Positions 22,389 through 30,513 of a DNA stretch of 36,546 nt are shown here, piece by piece. The position numbers and the translations under genes are program-made. Source of the DNA: Nocardia asiatica NBRC 100129 (GTDB taxonomy: Bacteria > Actinomycetota > Actinomycetes > Mycobacteriales > Mycobacteriaceae); contig NZ_BAFS01000284.1 in the NCBI RefSeq assembly GCF_000308415.1, positions 1 through 36,546 of the forward strand. Reading direction: 5' to 3'. The notes below the pieces were generated by a model that did not search any database, had not been told where the DNA came from, and saw only the letters and a program-made list of their open reading frames with translations. Numbering within the stretch: position 1 is the stretch's first letter; each line of letters starts with the position of its first letter.

Positions 22389-22988
22389 TCAGGACCAGCG
22401 CTCCAGCCACGGAGTCACCGTCTCGGCGATCAGATCGAAGCCGGCGCGGAAGGCATGCGGCTGGCCGGGGACGACCCGAACCTCGGCGGCATCGGCGGGA
22501 TCGGGAATGCCGAACGGGTCGTTGGCCCCGTTGACCACCACCACTTCGATGTCGCCGGGAGCGAGCAGTTCGTCCCGGCGCGAATTCTCCGGCTTGCCCG
22601 GCGGATGCAGCGGGAACGACAGCGCGATGACGCCGCGAGCCCGCGCCGCCACCGCCGTCCTACAGGCGACCCGCGCCCCGTTGCTGCGCCCGCCCTGGAT
22701 CAGCGGAACGCGTTTGCGTCCGCGCAACCGAGCGACCACCTCGAGCCAGGCCTCGTCCTGCTTGACCGCCGAACCCGGCGCACGCCGCCCGGCGACCCGA
22801 TACGGCTGCACCACCCGCGCGACCGCACCGCCCAACCGCAGCGCCGCGTCACGCACCACGAGCAGGTCCTTCGCGTCCACCCCGCCACCAGCGCCATGCG
22901 TGAGCAGCAGCAGGAACGCGGGCCTGCGCGGCTGTTCGAGCACAATCTCAGCCGGTCCCGCACTCGTCTCGATCCGCATTGTGTACAT
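22389..22988 (-). CDS. small alpha/beta hydrolase (KANL3/Tex30-like)
   Basis: A 199-residue alpha/beta hydrolase of the short KANL3/Tex30-like class. Seen: LLLLTHGAGGGVDAKDLL (oxyanion loop), PLIQGGRSNGARVA (nucleophile Ser in G-x-S-N-G, as in this class), VVVNGANDPFG (acid) and QPHAFRAG (His). All three catalytic positions seem present. I chose the ATG at 22988 (MYTMRIETSAGPAE); 22979 and 23027 are alternatives. A hairpin lies in the leader. Function unknown; such proteins are esterase- or peptidase-like. Confidence 0.75.
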   Translation of the reverse strand: MYTMRIETSAGPAEIVLEQPRRPAFLLLLTHGAGGGVDAKDLLVVRDAALRLGGAVARVVQPYRVAGRRAPGSAVKQDEAWLEVVARLRGRKRVPLIQGGRSNGARVACRTAVAARARGVIALSFPLHPPGKPENSRRDELLAPGDIEVVVVNGANDPFGIPDPADAAEVRVVPGQPHAFRAGFDLIAETVTPWLERWS

Positions 22989-23005
22989 CTTGCTGTGTTT
23001 GTTTT

Positions 23006-23024
23006 GCAGCGCCTGCGGCGCTGC
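23006..23024 (-). promoter_or_regulatory. hairpin in the leader of the small hydrolase gene
   Basis: GCAGCGCC-TGC-GGCGCTGC is a perfect 8-bp stem with a 3-nt loop. A TACAGT box (minus strand, 23034-23039) stands just upstream, so the hairpin lies at the 5' end of that transcript, 18 nt before the ATG at 22988. It may affect mRNA stability; it has no U-tract. Confidence 0.4.
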
Positions 23025-23078
23025 CAATCAGACACTGTAAAACGCGTCACATTGCCTGCTCAGCTCTTTGCGCAGTCA

Positions 23079-23092
23079 TTACCGGCCGGTAA
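23079..23092. promoter_or_regulatory. TTAC-N6-GTAA operator, fadE5 site 1
   Basis: The 14-bp site TTACCGGCCGGTAA lies within a perfect 16-bp palindrome (23078-23093), 124 bp upstream of fadE5. It has the same TTAC-N6-GTAA frame as the fadA2-fabG4 palindrome and the site before the TetR gene. Confidence 0.6.
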
Positions 23093-23104
23093 TATGGGGA
23101 TAAG

Positions 23105-23118
23105 TTACCCGCGAGTAG
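23105..23118. promoter_or_regulatory. TTAC-N6-GTAA-like operator, fadE5 site 2
   Basis: TTACCCGCGAGTAG differs from the site core by one base in the right half-site. Its start is 26 bp from that of site 1, and it overlaps a possible -10 box TAAGTT (23101-23106). Two spaced sites suggest cooperative repression of fadE5. Confidence 0.55.
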
Positions 23119-23215
23119 CATGCGGAAAACCGGCACGACTACCCGGTGGAGCGAACAACGGGCGGGAACGGCAACCAACCGACCGCACCAACTCAACGGA
23201 GAGTGAGTACTGACA

Positions 23216-25051
23216 ATGGGTCACTACAAGAGCAATGTCCGCGACCTGGAGTTCAACCTCTTCGAGGTTCTCGGCCTCGGGTCGCTCCTGGACAGCGGCG
23301 CCTACGGCGATCTCGACACGGACACCGTGAAGGAGATGCTCAACGAGGTGCGTCGCCTGGCCGAAGGTCCGCTCGGCGAGTCGTTCGCCGACGCTGACCG
23401 CAACCCGCCGGTCTTCGATCCCGAGACCCACACGGTCACTCTGCCCGAGTCCTTCAAGAAGAGCTACCGCACCCTGCAGGACGGCGGCTGGGACAAGCTG
23501 GGCATCGAAGAGGAGCTGGGCGGCCTGCCGATCCCGCGCGCGGCCTACTGGGCCATCGCCGAGCTGATCCTGGGCGCGCAGCCGGCCGCGTTCATGTACG
23601 CCGCGGGCCCCGGCTTCGCGAACATCTTCTACAACAACGCCACCGAAGAGCAGAAGGGCTGGGCGAAGATCGCCGCCGAGCAGGGCTGGGGCGCCACCAT
23701 GGTGCTCACCGAGCCCGACGCCGGTTCCGATGTCGGCGCCGGACGCACCAAGGCGATCAAGCAGGAAGACGGCACCTGGCACATCGAAGGCGTCAAGCGG
23801 TTCATCACCTCCGCCGACTCCGACGACCTGTTCCCGAACATCATGCATCTGGTGCTGGCCCGCCCCGAGGGCGCGGGCCCGGGCACCAAGGGCCTGTCGC
23901 TGTTCTTCGTGCCGAAGTTCCACTTCGACCACGAGACCGGCGAGCTGGGCGAGCGCAACGGCGTCTTCGTCACCAACGTCGAGCACAAGATGGGCCTGAA
24001 GGTCTCGGCCACCTGTGAGGTCACCTTCGGCGGCCACGGCATCCCGGCCAAGGGCTGGCTGGTGGGCGAGGTGCACAACGGCATCGCGCAGATGTTCGAC
24101 GTCATCGAGCACGCTCGCATGATGGTGGGCACCAAGGCCATCGCCACCCTGTCGACCGGTTACCTGAACGCGCGGGACTACGCCAAGGAGCGGGTCCAGG
24201 GCGCCGACCTGACCAAGATGACCGACAAGGCCGCCCCTCGCGTCACCATCACCCACCACCCGGACGTCCGTCGTTCGCTGGCCACCCAGAAGGCGTACGC
24301 GGAGGGCCTGCGCGCGGTGTACCTGTACACCGCCGCCCACCAGAACGAGGATGTGGCGCAGCTGGTTTCCGGCGCCGACGCCGACTTGGCCGCGCGGGTC
24401 AACGACCTGCTGCTGCCGATCGTCAAGGGCGTCGGCTCCGAGCGGGCCTACCAATACCTCACCGAGTCGCTGCAGACCCTCGGTGGTTCCGGCTTCCTGC
24501 AGGACTACCCGATCGAGCAGTACATCCGCGACGCGAAGATCGATTCCCTCTACGAGGGCACCACCGCCATCCAGGCGCAGGACTTCTTCTTCCGCAAGAT
24601 CGCCCGCGACCGCGGCGTGGCGCTGGCCCACGTGGCCGGTCAGGTGCAGAAGTTCATCGACGCCGAGGCGGGCAACGGCCGCCTGAAGGCCGAGCGCAAG
24701 CTGCTGGCCACCGCGCTGGAGGACGTGCAGGCCATGGCCGCCACGCTCACCGGCCACCTGATGGGCGCCCAGGAGCAGCCGAGCGAGCTGTACAAGGTCG
24801 GCCTCGGTTCGGTGCGCTTCCTGCTCTCCGTGGGTGACCTGCTGATCGGCTGGCAGCTGCTGCGCCAGGCCGAGATCGCCATCGCGGCGCTGGACAACGG
24901 CGCGACCGGCGCCGACGAGGCGTTCTACAACGGCAAGATCGCGGTCGCGCAGTTCTTCGCCCGCAACATCCTGCCGGAGCTGACCGCCACCCGCGCGGTG
25001 CTGTCCAACCTGGACAACGACATCATGGAGCTGGACGAAGCCGCGTTCTGA
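23216..25051 (+). CDS. fadE5: acyl-CoA dehydrogenase FadE5
   Basis: A 611-residue acyl-CoA dehydrogenase, the same length as M. tuberculosis FadE5 (Rv0244c) and very close to it over its whole length. It begins HYKSNVRDLEFNLFEVLG, has MVLTEPDAGSDVGAGRTKA (162-180) and VTNVEHKMGLKVSATCEV, and SLYEGTTAIQAQDFF with the catalytic base at E447. It ends LDNDIMELDEAAF. FadE5 oxidises saturated acyl-CoAs of several chain lengths at C2-C3 with FAD. The start has GGAGAG about 12 nt upstream. Two operator-like sites lie in its promoter. In mycobacteria the gene is next to fadA2; here other genes lie between them. Confidence 0.95.
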   Translation: MGHYKSNVRDLEFNLFEVLGLGSLLDSGAYGDLDTDTVKEMLNEVRRLAEGPLGESFADADRNPPVFDPETHTVTLPESFKKSYRTLQDGGWDKLGIEEELGGLPIPRAAYWAIAELILGAQPAAFMYAAGPGFANIFYNNATEEQKGWAKIAAEQGWGATMVLTEPDAGSDVGAGRTKAIKQEDGTWHIEGVKRFITSADSDDLFPNIMHLVLARPEGAGPGTKGLSLFFVPKFHFDHETGELGERNGVFVTNVEHKMGLKVSATCEVTFGGHGIPAKGWLVGEVHNGIAQMFDVIEHARMMVGTKAIATLSTGYLNARDYAKERVQGADLTKMTDKAAPRVTITHHPDVRRSLATQKAYAEGLRAVYLYTAAHQNEDVAQLVSGADADLAARVNDLLLPIVKGVGSERAYQYLTESLQTLGGSGFLQDYPIEQYIRDAKIDSLYEGTTAIQAQDFFFRKIARDRGVALAHVAGQVQKFIDAEAGNGRLKAERKLLATALEDVQAMAATLTGHLMGAQEQPSELYKVGLGSVRFLLSVGDLLIGWQLLRQAEIAIAALDNGATGADEAFYNGKIAVAQFFARNILPELTATRAVLSNLDNDIMELDEAAF

Positions 25052-25070
25052 CGCCCGCACAAGCGAATAC

Positions 25071-25103
25071 ACAGCGGCCCGGAGAATTTCTCCGGGCCGC
25101 TGT
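25071..25103 (+). terminator. strong terminator hairpin after fadE5
   Basis: A perfect inverted repeat of 16-nt arms around a single T (ACAGCGGCCCGGAGAA and its complement), 20 nt after the fadE5 stop. Followed by CGTCTAGTTTGT, so with only a weak T-run, as is common in this phylum. Confidence 0.85.
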
Positions 25104-25159
25104 CGTCTAGTTTGTCGATTCGTGACGTTCGATCACCGCTCGACGCCCATCCTCTCCGG

Positions 25160-25165
25160 TAGATT
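25160..25165 (+). promoter_or_regulatory. candidate -10 box of the HTH regulator gene
   Basis: TAGATT fits the -10 consensus; transcription would start near 25172, giving a leader of about 50 nt before the ATG at 25221. Confidence 0.35.
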
Positions 25166-25220
25166 GCGTGCTCCCGGGGGGCAGCAGGAACCTCCCGCTT
25201 CACACAGTTCGACACCCGAA

Positions 25221-25994
25221 ATGTCGGCAGGGGTGCCCGAGGTGACGCGCAACGCAACTGGCATCGGCGCTTATCTGCGCGAACGACGCCTCGCCGCGGG
25301 GCTGACGGCCGCCCATCTCGCCCAGCGCGCCGATCTCACCGAGGCGATCCTGGAGCAGGTCGAGAGCGGTGCGGTGGCGCCGAATCACACCCTGCTGCAA
25401 CAGTTGTTCGACGCGCTCGAGGTGCCGATCTGGTACCGCAGGCACATCGTCGTGCTGACCACGCCGAGCTTCCGCGACGCCGCCTACGGACCGGGTCCGT
25501 CCACGCCGACCCCGGACGACCTCGCCGATCTGCACAGCTTGCCCGACCCGGCCTGCTTCCAGCGGATGCCGACCCAGGATCTGGTGGAGGCGAATTCCGC
25601 CTACGAACGCGTCTTTCCCGGGGCGGTCGCCCGGGCGAACGTGCTGGAGTGGATGTTCCTCGACGCGGCGGCCCGGCGGGTGATGGTGGACTGGGCCGTC
25701 GAGGCGCATCTGCTCGTCGACGCCTTCCGCATCCTGTCCCCGCTGGCTCCGCGCGAGCGCGTCGAACAGATCGCCGAACGCTGCCGCCGCTCCCCCGATT
25801 GGGACCGCATGTGGACCACCGAAGTGCGCGCGGCGGACATTCCGCGCGGCAGGCTGCAGGTGCGCGACCTCGCCACCCGCCGGGTCCGTTCGATGAGCAT
25901 GCGCGTCTACAGTCCGGAACTCCCGGAACGCCCGTGGTGGCTCTACCGGCTGGTGACGGTTCCCGGAACGCGGGCAGCGCGCGCATCGATGTAG
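25221..25994 (+). CDS. XRE-family regulator with MmyB-like ligand-binding domain
   Basis: A 257-residue regulator. The N-terminal helix-turn-helix (about 13-67, GAYLRERRLAAGLTAAHLAQRADLTEAILEQVESGAVAPNHTLLQQLFDAL) is of the XRE/Cro type. The C-terminal part, with LVEANSAYERVFPGAVARANVLEWMFLDAAARRVMVDWAVEAHLLVDAFR, resembles the MmyB-like PAS-type domain that binds fatty-acid-like ligands in actinomycete regulators. The start is uncertain: ATG at 25221 or GTG at 25242. It lies between the fadE5 terminator and DUF4185 copy 2 and may regulate either neighbour; no binding site was recognised. Confidence 0.8.
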   Translation: MSAGVPEVTRNATGIGAYLRERRLAAGLTAAHLAQRADLTEAILEQVESGAVAPNHTLLQQLFDALEVPIWYRRHIVVLTTPSFRDAAYGPGPSTPTPDDLADLHSLPDPACFQRMPTQDLVEANSAYERVFPGAVARANVLEWMFLDAAARRVMVDWAVEAHLLVDAFRILSPLAPRERVEQIAERCRRSPDWDRMWTTEVRAADIPRGRLQVRDLATRRVRSMSMRVYSPELPERPWWLYRLVTVPGTRAARASM

Positions 25995-26062
25995 GCGACA
26001 GCGCGGCGGGAAGCGGGCAGAATGATCCAGCAGACTGCGTCCCAGGAGAAGGGAATTGCCGG

Positions 26063-27148
26063 ATGACCCGATCGCTGTCCGCCCTCGCCCGAACCAGTGC
26101 GCTCGCCGCGGTCCTCGCGCTGGCCGCGGCCGCGCCCGCGGGCGCCGATCCGAACAACGTCATCCCGATTCCGGCGCTCAACGGCATCCACGGCCTGCCC
26201 GAGCTGCCCGGACCGACCAAAGCGGTCTTCCAGGTGACCGGCATGGACAGCCCGAATCGCACGCAGAGCGTCAACGTGCTCGGCACCGATCTCGGCATCA
26301 TGTGGGACGACGGCAACGGCCGGATGATCACCGCCTTCGGCGACAGCGCGGGCATCGGCATCCCGAACCTGCTCGCCGGCAGCATCTGGGCCTGGACCAG
26401 CAACGTGCTGTTCCGCAGCTCCTCGCACGACCCGGCCGAGGGCATCATCTTCGACGACGTGGTGCCGAACCCGTTGCCGAGCCCCAAGATCCCCGGCATC
26501 GAGATCAGCTTGATCCCGACGGCGGGCATCTCGGTGGGCGGCGTGCAGTACATGAGCATGATGTCGGTCCGCGAGTGGGGCGACCACGGCAAGTGGCACA
26601 CCAACTTCTCCACTCTGGCCTCCTCCGGTGACGGCGGCACCACCTGGTCGCAGCTCACTCACACTCGTCGCGCGAACATCGACGGCCACGAGAACTTCCA
26701 GCAGAACGCCTTCCTGAAGGCGGGCGGCTACGTCTACCGCTACGGCACGCCCGCGGGCCGGAACAATGCCGGGTTCGTCTCCCGCGCGAAGGAATCCGAT
26801 ATCGCGAATATCGACGCCTACGAGTACTGGGACGGCAAGGAGTGGAAGCCCACCGACGCGAAGACCGCGGCCCCGATCGTCGGCGGCGTCGCCGAGCTGT
26901 CGGTCATGTGGAACGACTACCTCGGCCAGTACGTCATGCTGACCACCGACCCGGCCAACAGCGTCGTCCTGCGCACCGCGGCCGCTCCCGAAGGACCGTG
27001 GAGCGAACCGCGCGTACTCATCGAAGCCCGCTCCCTCCCCACCGCCTACGCGCCGATGATCTACCCCTACCAAACCGGCCGGGATCTCTACTTCCTGGTC
27101 ACCCAGCACACCCAATACAACGTGCTGCTGATGAAGACGCCGTTGTGA
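26063..27148 (+). CDS. secreted DUF4185 protein, copy 2 (possible endo-D-arabinanase)
   Basis: A 361-residue exported paralog of the protein at 19245-20351, alike along its whole length. MTRSLSALARTSALAAVLALAAAAPAGA is a signal peptide with cleavage near ADPNN. Shared blocks: LPGPTKAVFQVTGMDSPNRTQSVNVLGTDLGIMWDDGNG, ITAFGDSAGIGIPNLLAGS, GGVQYMSMMSVREW, AELSVMWNDYLGQYVMLTTD, LPTAYAPMIYPYQTGRDLYFLVT. Copy 2 lacks the short insertion (about 8 residues, VRDVFGQARDL region) present in copy 1. A family link to endo-D-arabinanases (GH183) is recalled, not shown here. AGGAG lies upstream of the ATG. It is convergent with the VanW gene. Confidence 0.83.
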   Translation: MTRSLSALARTSALAAVLALAAAAPAGADPNNVIPIPALNGIHGLPELPGPTKAVFQVTGMDSPNRTQSVNVLGTDLGIMWDDGNGRMITAFGDSAGIGIPNLLAGSIWAWTSNVLFRSSSHDPAEGIIFDDVVPNPLPSPKIPGIEISLIPTAGISVGGVQYMSMMSVREWGDHGKWHTNFSTLASSGDGGTTWSQLTHTRRANIDGHENFQQNAFLKAGGYVYRYGTPAGRNNAGFVSRAKESDIANIDAYEYWDGKEWKPTDAKTAAPIVGGVAELSVMWNDYLGQYVMLTTDPANSVVLRTAAAPEGPWSEPRVLIEARSLPTAYAPMIYPYQTGRDLYFLVTQHTQYNVLLMKTPL

Positions 27149-27207
27149 GCCCGCTCGACAGGTGAGACCCGTCGGGTCCGGTCACGCCGGAAAGCGAGGT
27201 CGTTCCC

Positions 27208-29106
27208 TCACTCGCACTTCACGATCGGGATCGGGTCGTACTTCACCGTGCGGGTCTTGCGGGAGACTTCGCGGCCCGTCTTGCGGTCGGTGATGACGCG
27301 GGTATCGGAGATGGTGAAGCCGGGGGCGCCTTCGGAGGCGATGCAGTCCTTGCCCTTGGGCAGGGTGATGGTGTTGGGTTCGGTCGGTTTGGTCTTCTCG
27401 CCGGTGATGGATTCGACGTCGACGGTCTTGGTGCCCCACAGGCGGACGGTGATCTCGGAGTCGGTCGCGAACGTCTCGATGTAGATGCCGGTTCGGCTGT
27501 CGTTGCGGAACTTCAGATCGATCGCGCCGTCGAAGACGGTGGCTTCCCGAGCGGCGGGGTAGCGGGAGATGTAGTAGCTGTGCTCGGTGTGCCCCGCGTC
27601 CTCCAGACCGGCGAAATACGCCGCGTTGTAGAGCGTGGTGGCGAACTGGCTGATACCGCCGCCGACAGCGGTGCTGGGACGGCCGTGGTCGATGATGCCG
27701 GACTCGACATAGCCCTCGGCGGTGCCGCGCGGGCCGGTGAACTCGTTGAGCGAGAACGTCTCTCCCGGCTTCACGATCGCGCCGTTGACCTTCCTGGCCA
27801 CGGTGCGGATGTTGACGCCGGACGGACCGCTGAACCCGCCGGTGGTGAACGATCCGACGGTCTCGATCACACCGAGACCCTGCGCGGCCTCGGTGGTCAG
27901 TTTCGGCTCGATCCGCTCGTAGACCACCTGCGCGGTGCGCTCGCCCGGGGCGACCAGCAGCGCGGTGAACTGTTCGAAGGTCTTCGGCCAGTTGATCTTG
28001 TCGCCGACCACGGCGGGGACGACCGACGGCTTGCCCCCGGACACCGCGAACGTCGCGTCCTTCGGCTCGACTTCCGTGGTGGCCAGTTGCGGCGCGAGCA
28101 GACCGATCGCGGCGTCCTGGTTCACCGCCACGGCCAAGCCGCCCTGCCCGTCCGGCGCGAAGGTGAGCACGGAGGCGATCTGCTCGGGATCGAGCCTGGC
28201 CGCCGCGCCCTTGCCCGCGAAGGAGATCGGCGCCCGCACGGCGGGCTCGGCGATCTCACGCAGAGCTTTGTCGACGGCCTCCGGACGCACCTGCAGCGGC
28301 GCGGGAACCACGGGAAGATCCACTGTCGTGCCGGTGATCCACCGGTCGGCCAGCTCCGTGCGCGCGGCGGCGGCGTCGAGCACCCGGCCCGGAACGGGCG
28401 CGACCGCCACGGGTCTGGCCTTGTCGAAGGTGACCGTGCCGTCGACCGAAGCTCGGTCGTGCACCCGCAGCTCGGTCAGTTGACGATCCAGCGCCTGCCC
28501 ATCGATCGCGCTGACGATCGCCACGTCGCGCGTGACGAAGAAGGAGGCGAGGCGGGTGAACGGGTTGAGCGGCTGGGAGCCGATCCGCGACCAGGTGCCG
28601 TCCCAGTCCACCGACAACCCGGCGGCGCTGGGCACGATGCGGGTCTGCACGTCGCCGATGCGCAGCGGCAGCTCCCGGTTCGCCCTCGGATCGAGCTCGG
28701 CGCGCAGGCGGGCGTCGGCGGCCGAGGTGTCCATGCCGCCCACGTCGACGCCCGCGACGACGGTGCCGCGCGGCACCTCACCCGAGGAAAGCGTCAAGTC
28801 CGCCAGGTATCCGAGACCCACGACCGCCAGCGCCGCGCCGACTCCGACGGCCGCCCGGCGCACGACGGCGCTGTCCGAGCGCTTCGGCGGCGGGGTGGAG
28901 ATCGGGCGACGCGCGGGCGCACGGCGGGGTGCGGGCGGCACCGGCCTGCGGCGAGTAGTTTGCAAGGGCTGAGTGGGCTGAGCGTCACCGCTCCATGCGA
29001 CCGACCGGTCCGATTCCTGGGGTCGCTCCGCCCCGAGGAGCTGGCGCCATCCGACTTCGCCCTCGGATTGTGGGCCGCGTCCTCCGGTGCTCGGCTGGCT
29101 CGTCAC
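27208..29106 (-). CDS. VanW-family membrane protein with peptidoglycan-binding-like domains
   Basis: A 632-residue protein. A Pro/Arg-rich cytoplasmic N-terminus is followed by one membrane segment (about 84-104). Then comes an outside region with two copies of a PG_binding_4-like domain (about 110-400, starting EVPRGTVVAGVDVGGMDTSAADARL), and next the VanW domain (about 420-540, with GVNIRTVARKVNGAIVKPGETFSLNEFTGPRGTAEGYVESGIIDHGRPSTAVGGGISQFATTLYNAAYFAGL). The C-terminal 80 residues contain a Cys pair (DCIA...VKCE). VanW proteins occur with vancomycin-resistance genes but also alone in actinomycetes, where they likely act in the cell wall; no activity is established. I chose the GTG at 29106 (GGAGGAC upstream). 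Confidence 0.85.
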   Translation of the reverse strand: MTSQPSTGGRGPQSEGEVGWRQLLGAERPQESDRSVAWSGDAQPTQPLQTTRRRPVPPAPRRAPARRPISTPPPKRSDSAVVRRAAVGVGAALAVVGLGYLADLTLSSGEVPRGTVVAGVDVGGMDTSAADARLRAELDPRANRELPLRIGDVQTRIVPSAAGLSVDWDGTWSRIGSQPLNPFTRLASFFVTRDVAIVSAIDGQALDRQLTELRVHDRASVDGTVTFDKARPVAVAPVPGRVLDAAAARTELADRWITGTTVDLPVVPAPLQVRPEAVDKALREIAEPAVRAPISFAGKGAAARLDPEQIASVLTFAPDGQGGLAVAVNQDAAIGLLAPQLATTEVEPKDATFAVSGGKPSVVPAVVGDKINWPKTFEQFTALLVAPGERTAQVVYERIEPKLTTEAAQGLGVIETVGSFTTGGFSGPSGVNIRTVARKVNGAIVKPGETFSLNEFTGPRGTAEGYVESGIIDHGRPSTAVGGGISQFATTLYNAAYFAGLEDAGHTEHSYYISRYPAAREATVFDGAIDLKFRNDSRTGIYIETFATDSEITVRLWGTKTVDVESITGEKTKPTEPNTITLPKGKDCIASEGAPGFTISDTRVITDRKTGREVSRKTRTVKYDPIPIVKCE

Positions 29107-29422
29107 GAACCCGTCCTCCACGTTCGATTGAGTTGTGGACCCGCACGACGCGAGTCCCCACCAACGATAGTGGTCCTTACCGACAGCGGTCGGCACAGCT
29201 CGGGCGTAGAGCAAATCCCGCGCAAAGAACCGGGTACACCACACAAAGAGGCCCGCGCAGTTGCCGGGTCGGGGGTCTGGCAACTGCGCGGAGCCGACCT
29301 GTTTATCGGACTGCCGCCAGGGGCGTTACACCCGCACGGCCGACCGTGACCGATCCCACGCGGGAGAATCGAGACGGACCACCCCGCCGCAAGACTTCGC
29401 ATACACGAGGGAGATGGATGGC
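29107..29422. other. divergent intergenic region between VanW and 6-phosphogluconate dehydrogenase genes
   Basis: 316 bp without a gene. It holds a hairpin with 13-nt arms (CCGCGCAGTTGCC at 29253-29265, its complement at 29279-29291, 13-nt G-rich loop) and a TATCGT box on the minus strand (29164-29169), the likely -10 of the VanW gene. The hairpin could be a terminator of a small RNA or part of a leader; neither is established. Confidence 0.5.
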
Positions 29423-30451
29423 ATGCAGCTGGGAATGATCGGCCTGGGCCGGATGGGCGCCAACATCGTGCGCCGCATCGTCAGGGACGGGCACACCGCC
29501 GTCGGATACGAACGTCGCTCCTCCCACATCGACGAACTGCGCGAAGAGCTCGGGGACGGCTTCCGGGGCAGCACCGACCTCACCGAATTCGTGGGCATGC
29601 TGGAGACGCCGCGCGTGGTGTGGGTGATGATCCCGGCCGGCGCGACCGGGGCGGTGATCGAGCAGGTCGCCGAACTGCTCGAGCCCGGCGACATCGTGAT
29701 CGACGGCGGCAACAGCCGCTACCACGAGGACCTCGCGCGCGCCGAGCGGCTGAAGCCCAGCGGCATCCACTACGTGGACATCGGCACCTCGGGCGGGGTG
29801 TTCGGCCTGACGCGCGGCTTCTGCCTGATGATCGGCGGCGAGACCGAGCCGGTGAAGTACCTGGACCCGCTGCTGAAGTCGATCGCGCCGGGACTGGGGG
29901 CGGCGGAGCGGACACCGGGACGCACCGGCGAACCGTCCACCGCCGAACTGGGCTATCTGCACTGCGGGCCGGCGGGCGCGGGCCACTTCGTGAAGATGGT
30001 GCACAACGGCATCGAATACGGGGCGATGGCCGCCTACGCCGAAGGGCTGAACATCCTGCACCGGGCGAACTACGGAGCCGAGCACGCGGGCGAGTTCTCC
30101 GCCGAGGAGACGCCGCTGGAGCACCCCGAGCACTACCGGTACGACCTCGACCTGCCCGAGATCACCGAGGTGTGGCGACGGGGTTCGGTGGTCGCCTCAT
30201 GGCTGCTCGACCTCACCGCGGCGGCGCTGCACGCCGACCCGAACCTGGACTCCTACAGCGGCCGGGTGTCCGACTCCGGCGAGGGCCGCTGGACGATCGA
30301 TGCCGCCATCGACACCGGTGTGCCCGTACCCGTGCTGGCGTCCGCCCTTTTCGCGCGGTTCTCCTCCCGCGGCGATTCCCTATACGCGGACAAACTGCTC
30401 TCGGCGATGCGCAAAGCGTTCGGCGGGCACCTGGAGTTGCCCGAGAAATAG
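29423..30451 (+). CDS. gnd: 6-phosphogluconate dehydrogenase (decarboxylating), short form
   Basis: A 342-residue protein of the short (about 300-340 residue) 6-phosphogluconate dehydrogenase class, which oxidises and decarboxylates 6-phosphogluconate to ribulose 5-phosphate. Seen: the dinucleotide-binding MQLGMIGLGRMGANIVRRI at the start; VWVMIPAG; DGGNSRYHEDLARAERL; the substrate segment YVDIGTSGGVFGLTRGFCLMIGG; GHFVKMVHNGIEYGAMAAYAEG with the catalytic Lys. The end is SRGDSLYADKLLSAMRKAFGGH. The ATG at 29423 is preferred over the one at 29414 because GGGAG is then 9-10 nt away. Short forms often use NAD rather than NADP; not testable here. It stands alone. Confidence 0.88.
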   Translation: MQLGMIGLGRMGANIVRRIVRDGHTAVGYERRSSHIDELREELGDGFRGSTDLTEFVGMLETPRVVWVMIPAGATGAVIEQVAELLEPGDIVIDGGNSRYHEDLARAERLKPSGIHYVDIGTSGGVFGLTRGFCLMIGGETEPVKYLDPLLKSIAPGLGAAERTPGRTGEPSTAELGYLHCGPAGAGHFVKMVHNGIEYGAMAAYAEGLNILHRANYGAEHAGEFSAEETPLEHPEHYRYDLDLPEITEVWRRGSVVASWLLDLTAAALHADPNLDSYSGRVSDSGEGRWTIDAAIDTGVPVPVLASALFARFSSRGDSLYADKLLSAMRKAFGGHLELPEK

Positions 30452-30494
30452 GCGAAGGTGGTCGACCGAAACCTTCGATCGGACCACCTTCGCC
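30451..30494. terminator. bidirectional terminator between gnd and fadA2
   Basis: GGCGAAGGTGGTC (30451-30463) and GACCACCTTCGCC (30482-30494) form a perfect 13-bp stem. It begins at the last base of the gnd stop and lies 20 nt after the fadA2 stop on the other strand, so it can serve both convergent genes. Confidence 0.8.
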
Positions 30495-30513
30495 GGTGAG
30501 ATCACTTCCGTCG

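Noticed and set aside
27166..27178. Small palindrome GACCC-GTC-GGGTC between DUF4185 copy 2 and the VanW gene
   Set aside because: The stem is only 5 bp; it is too weak to call a terminator.
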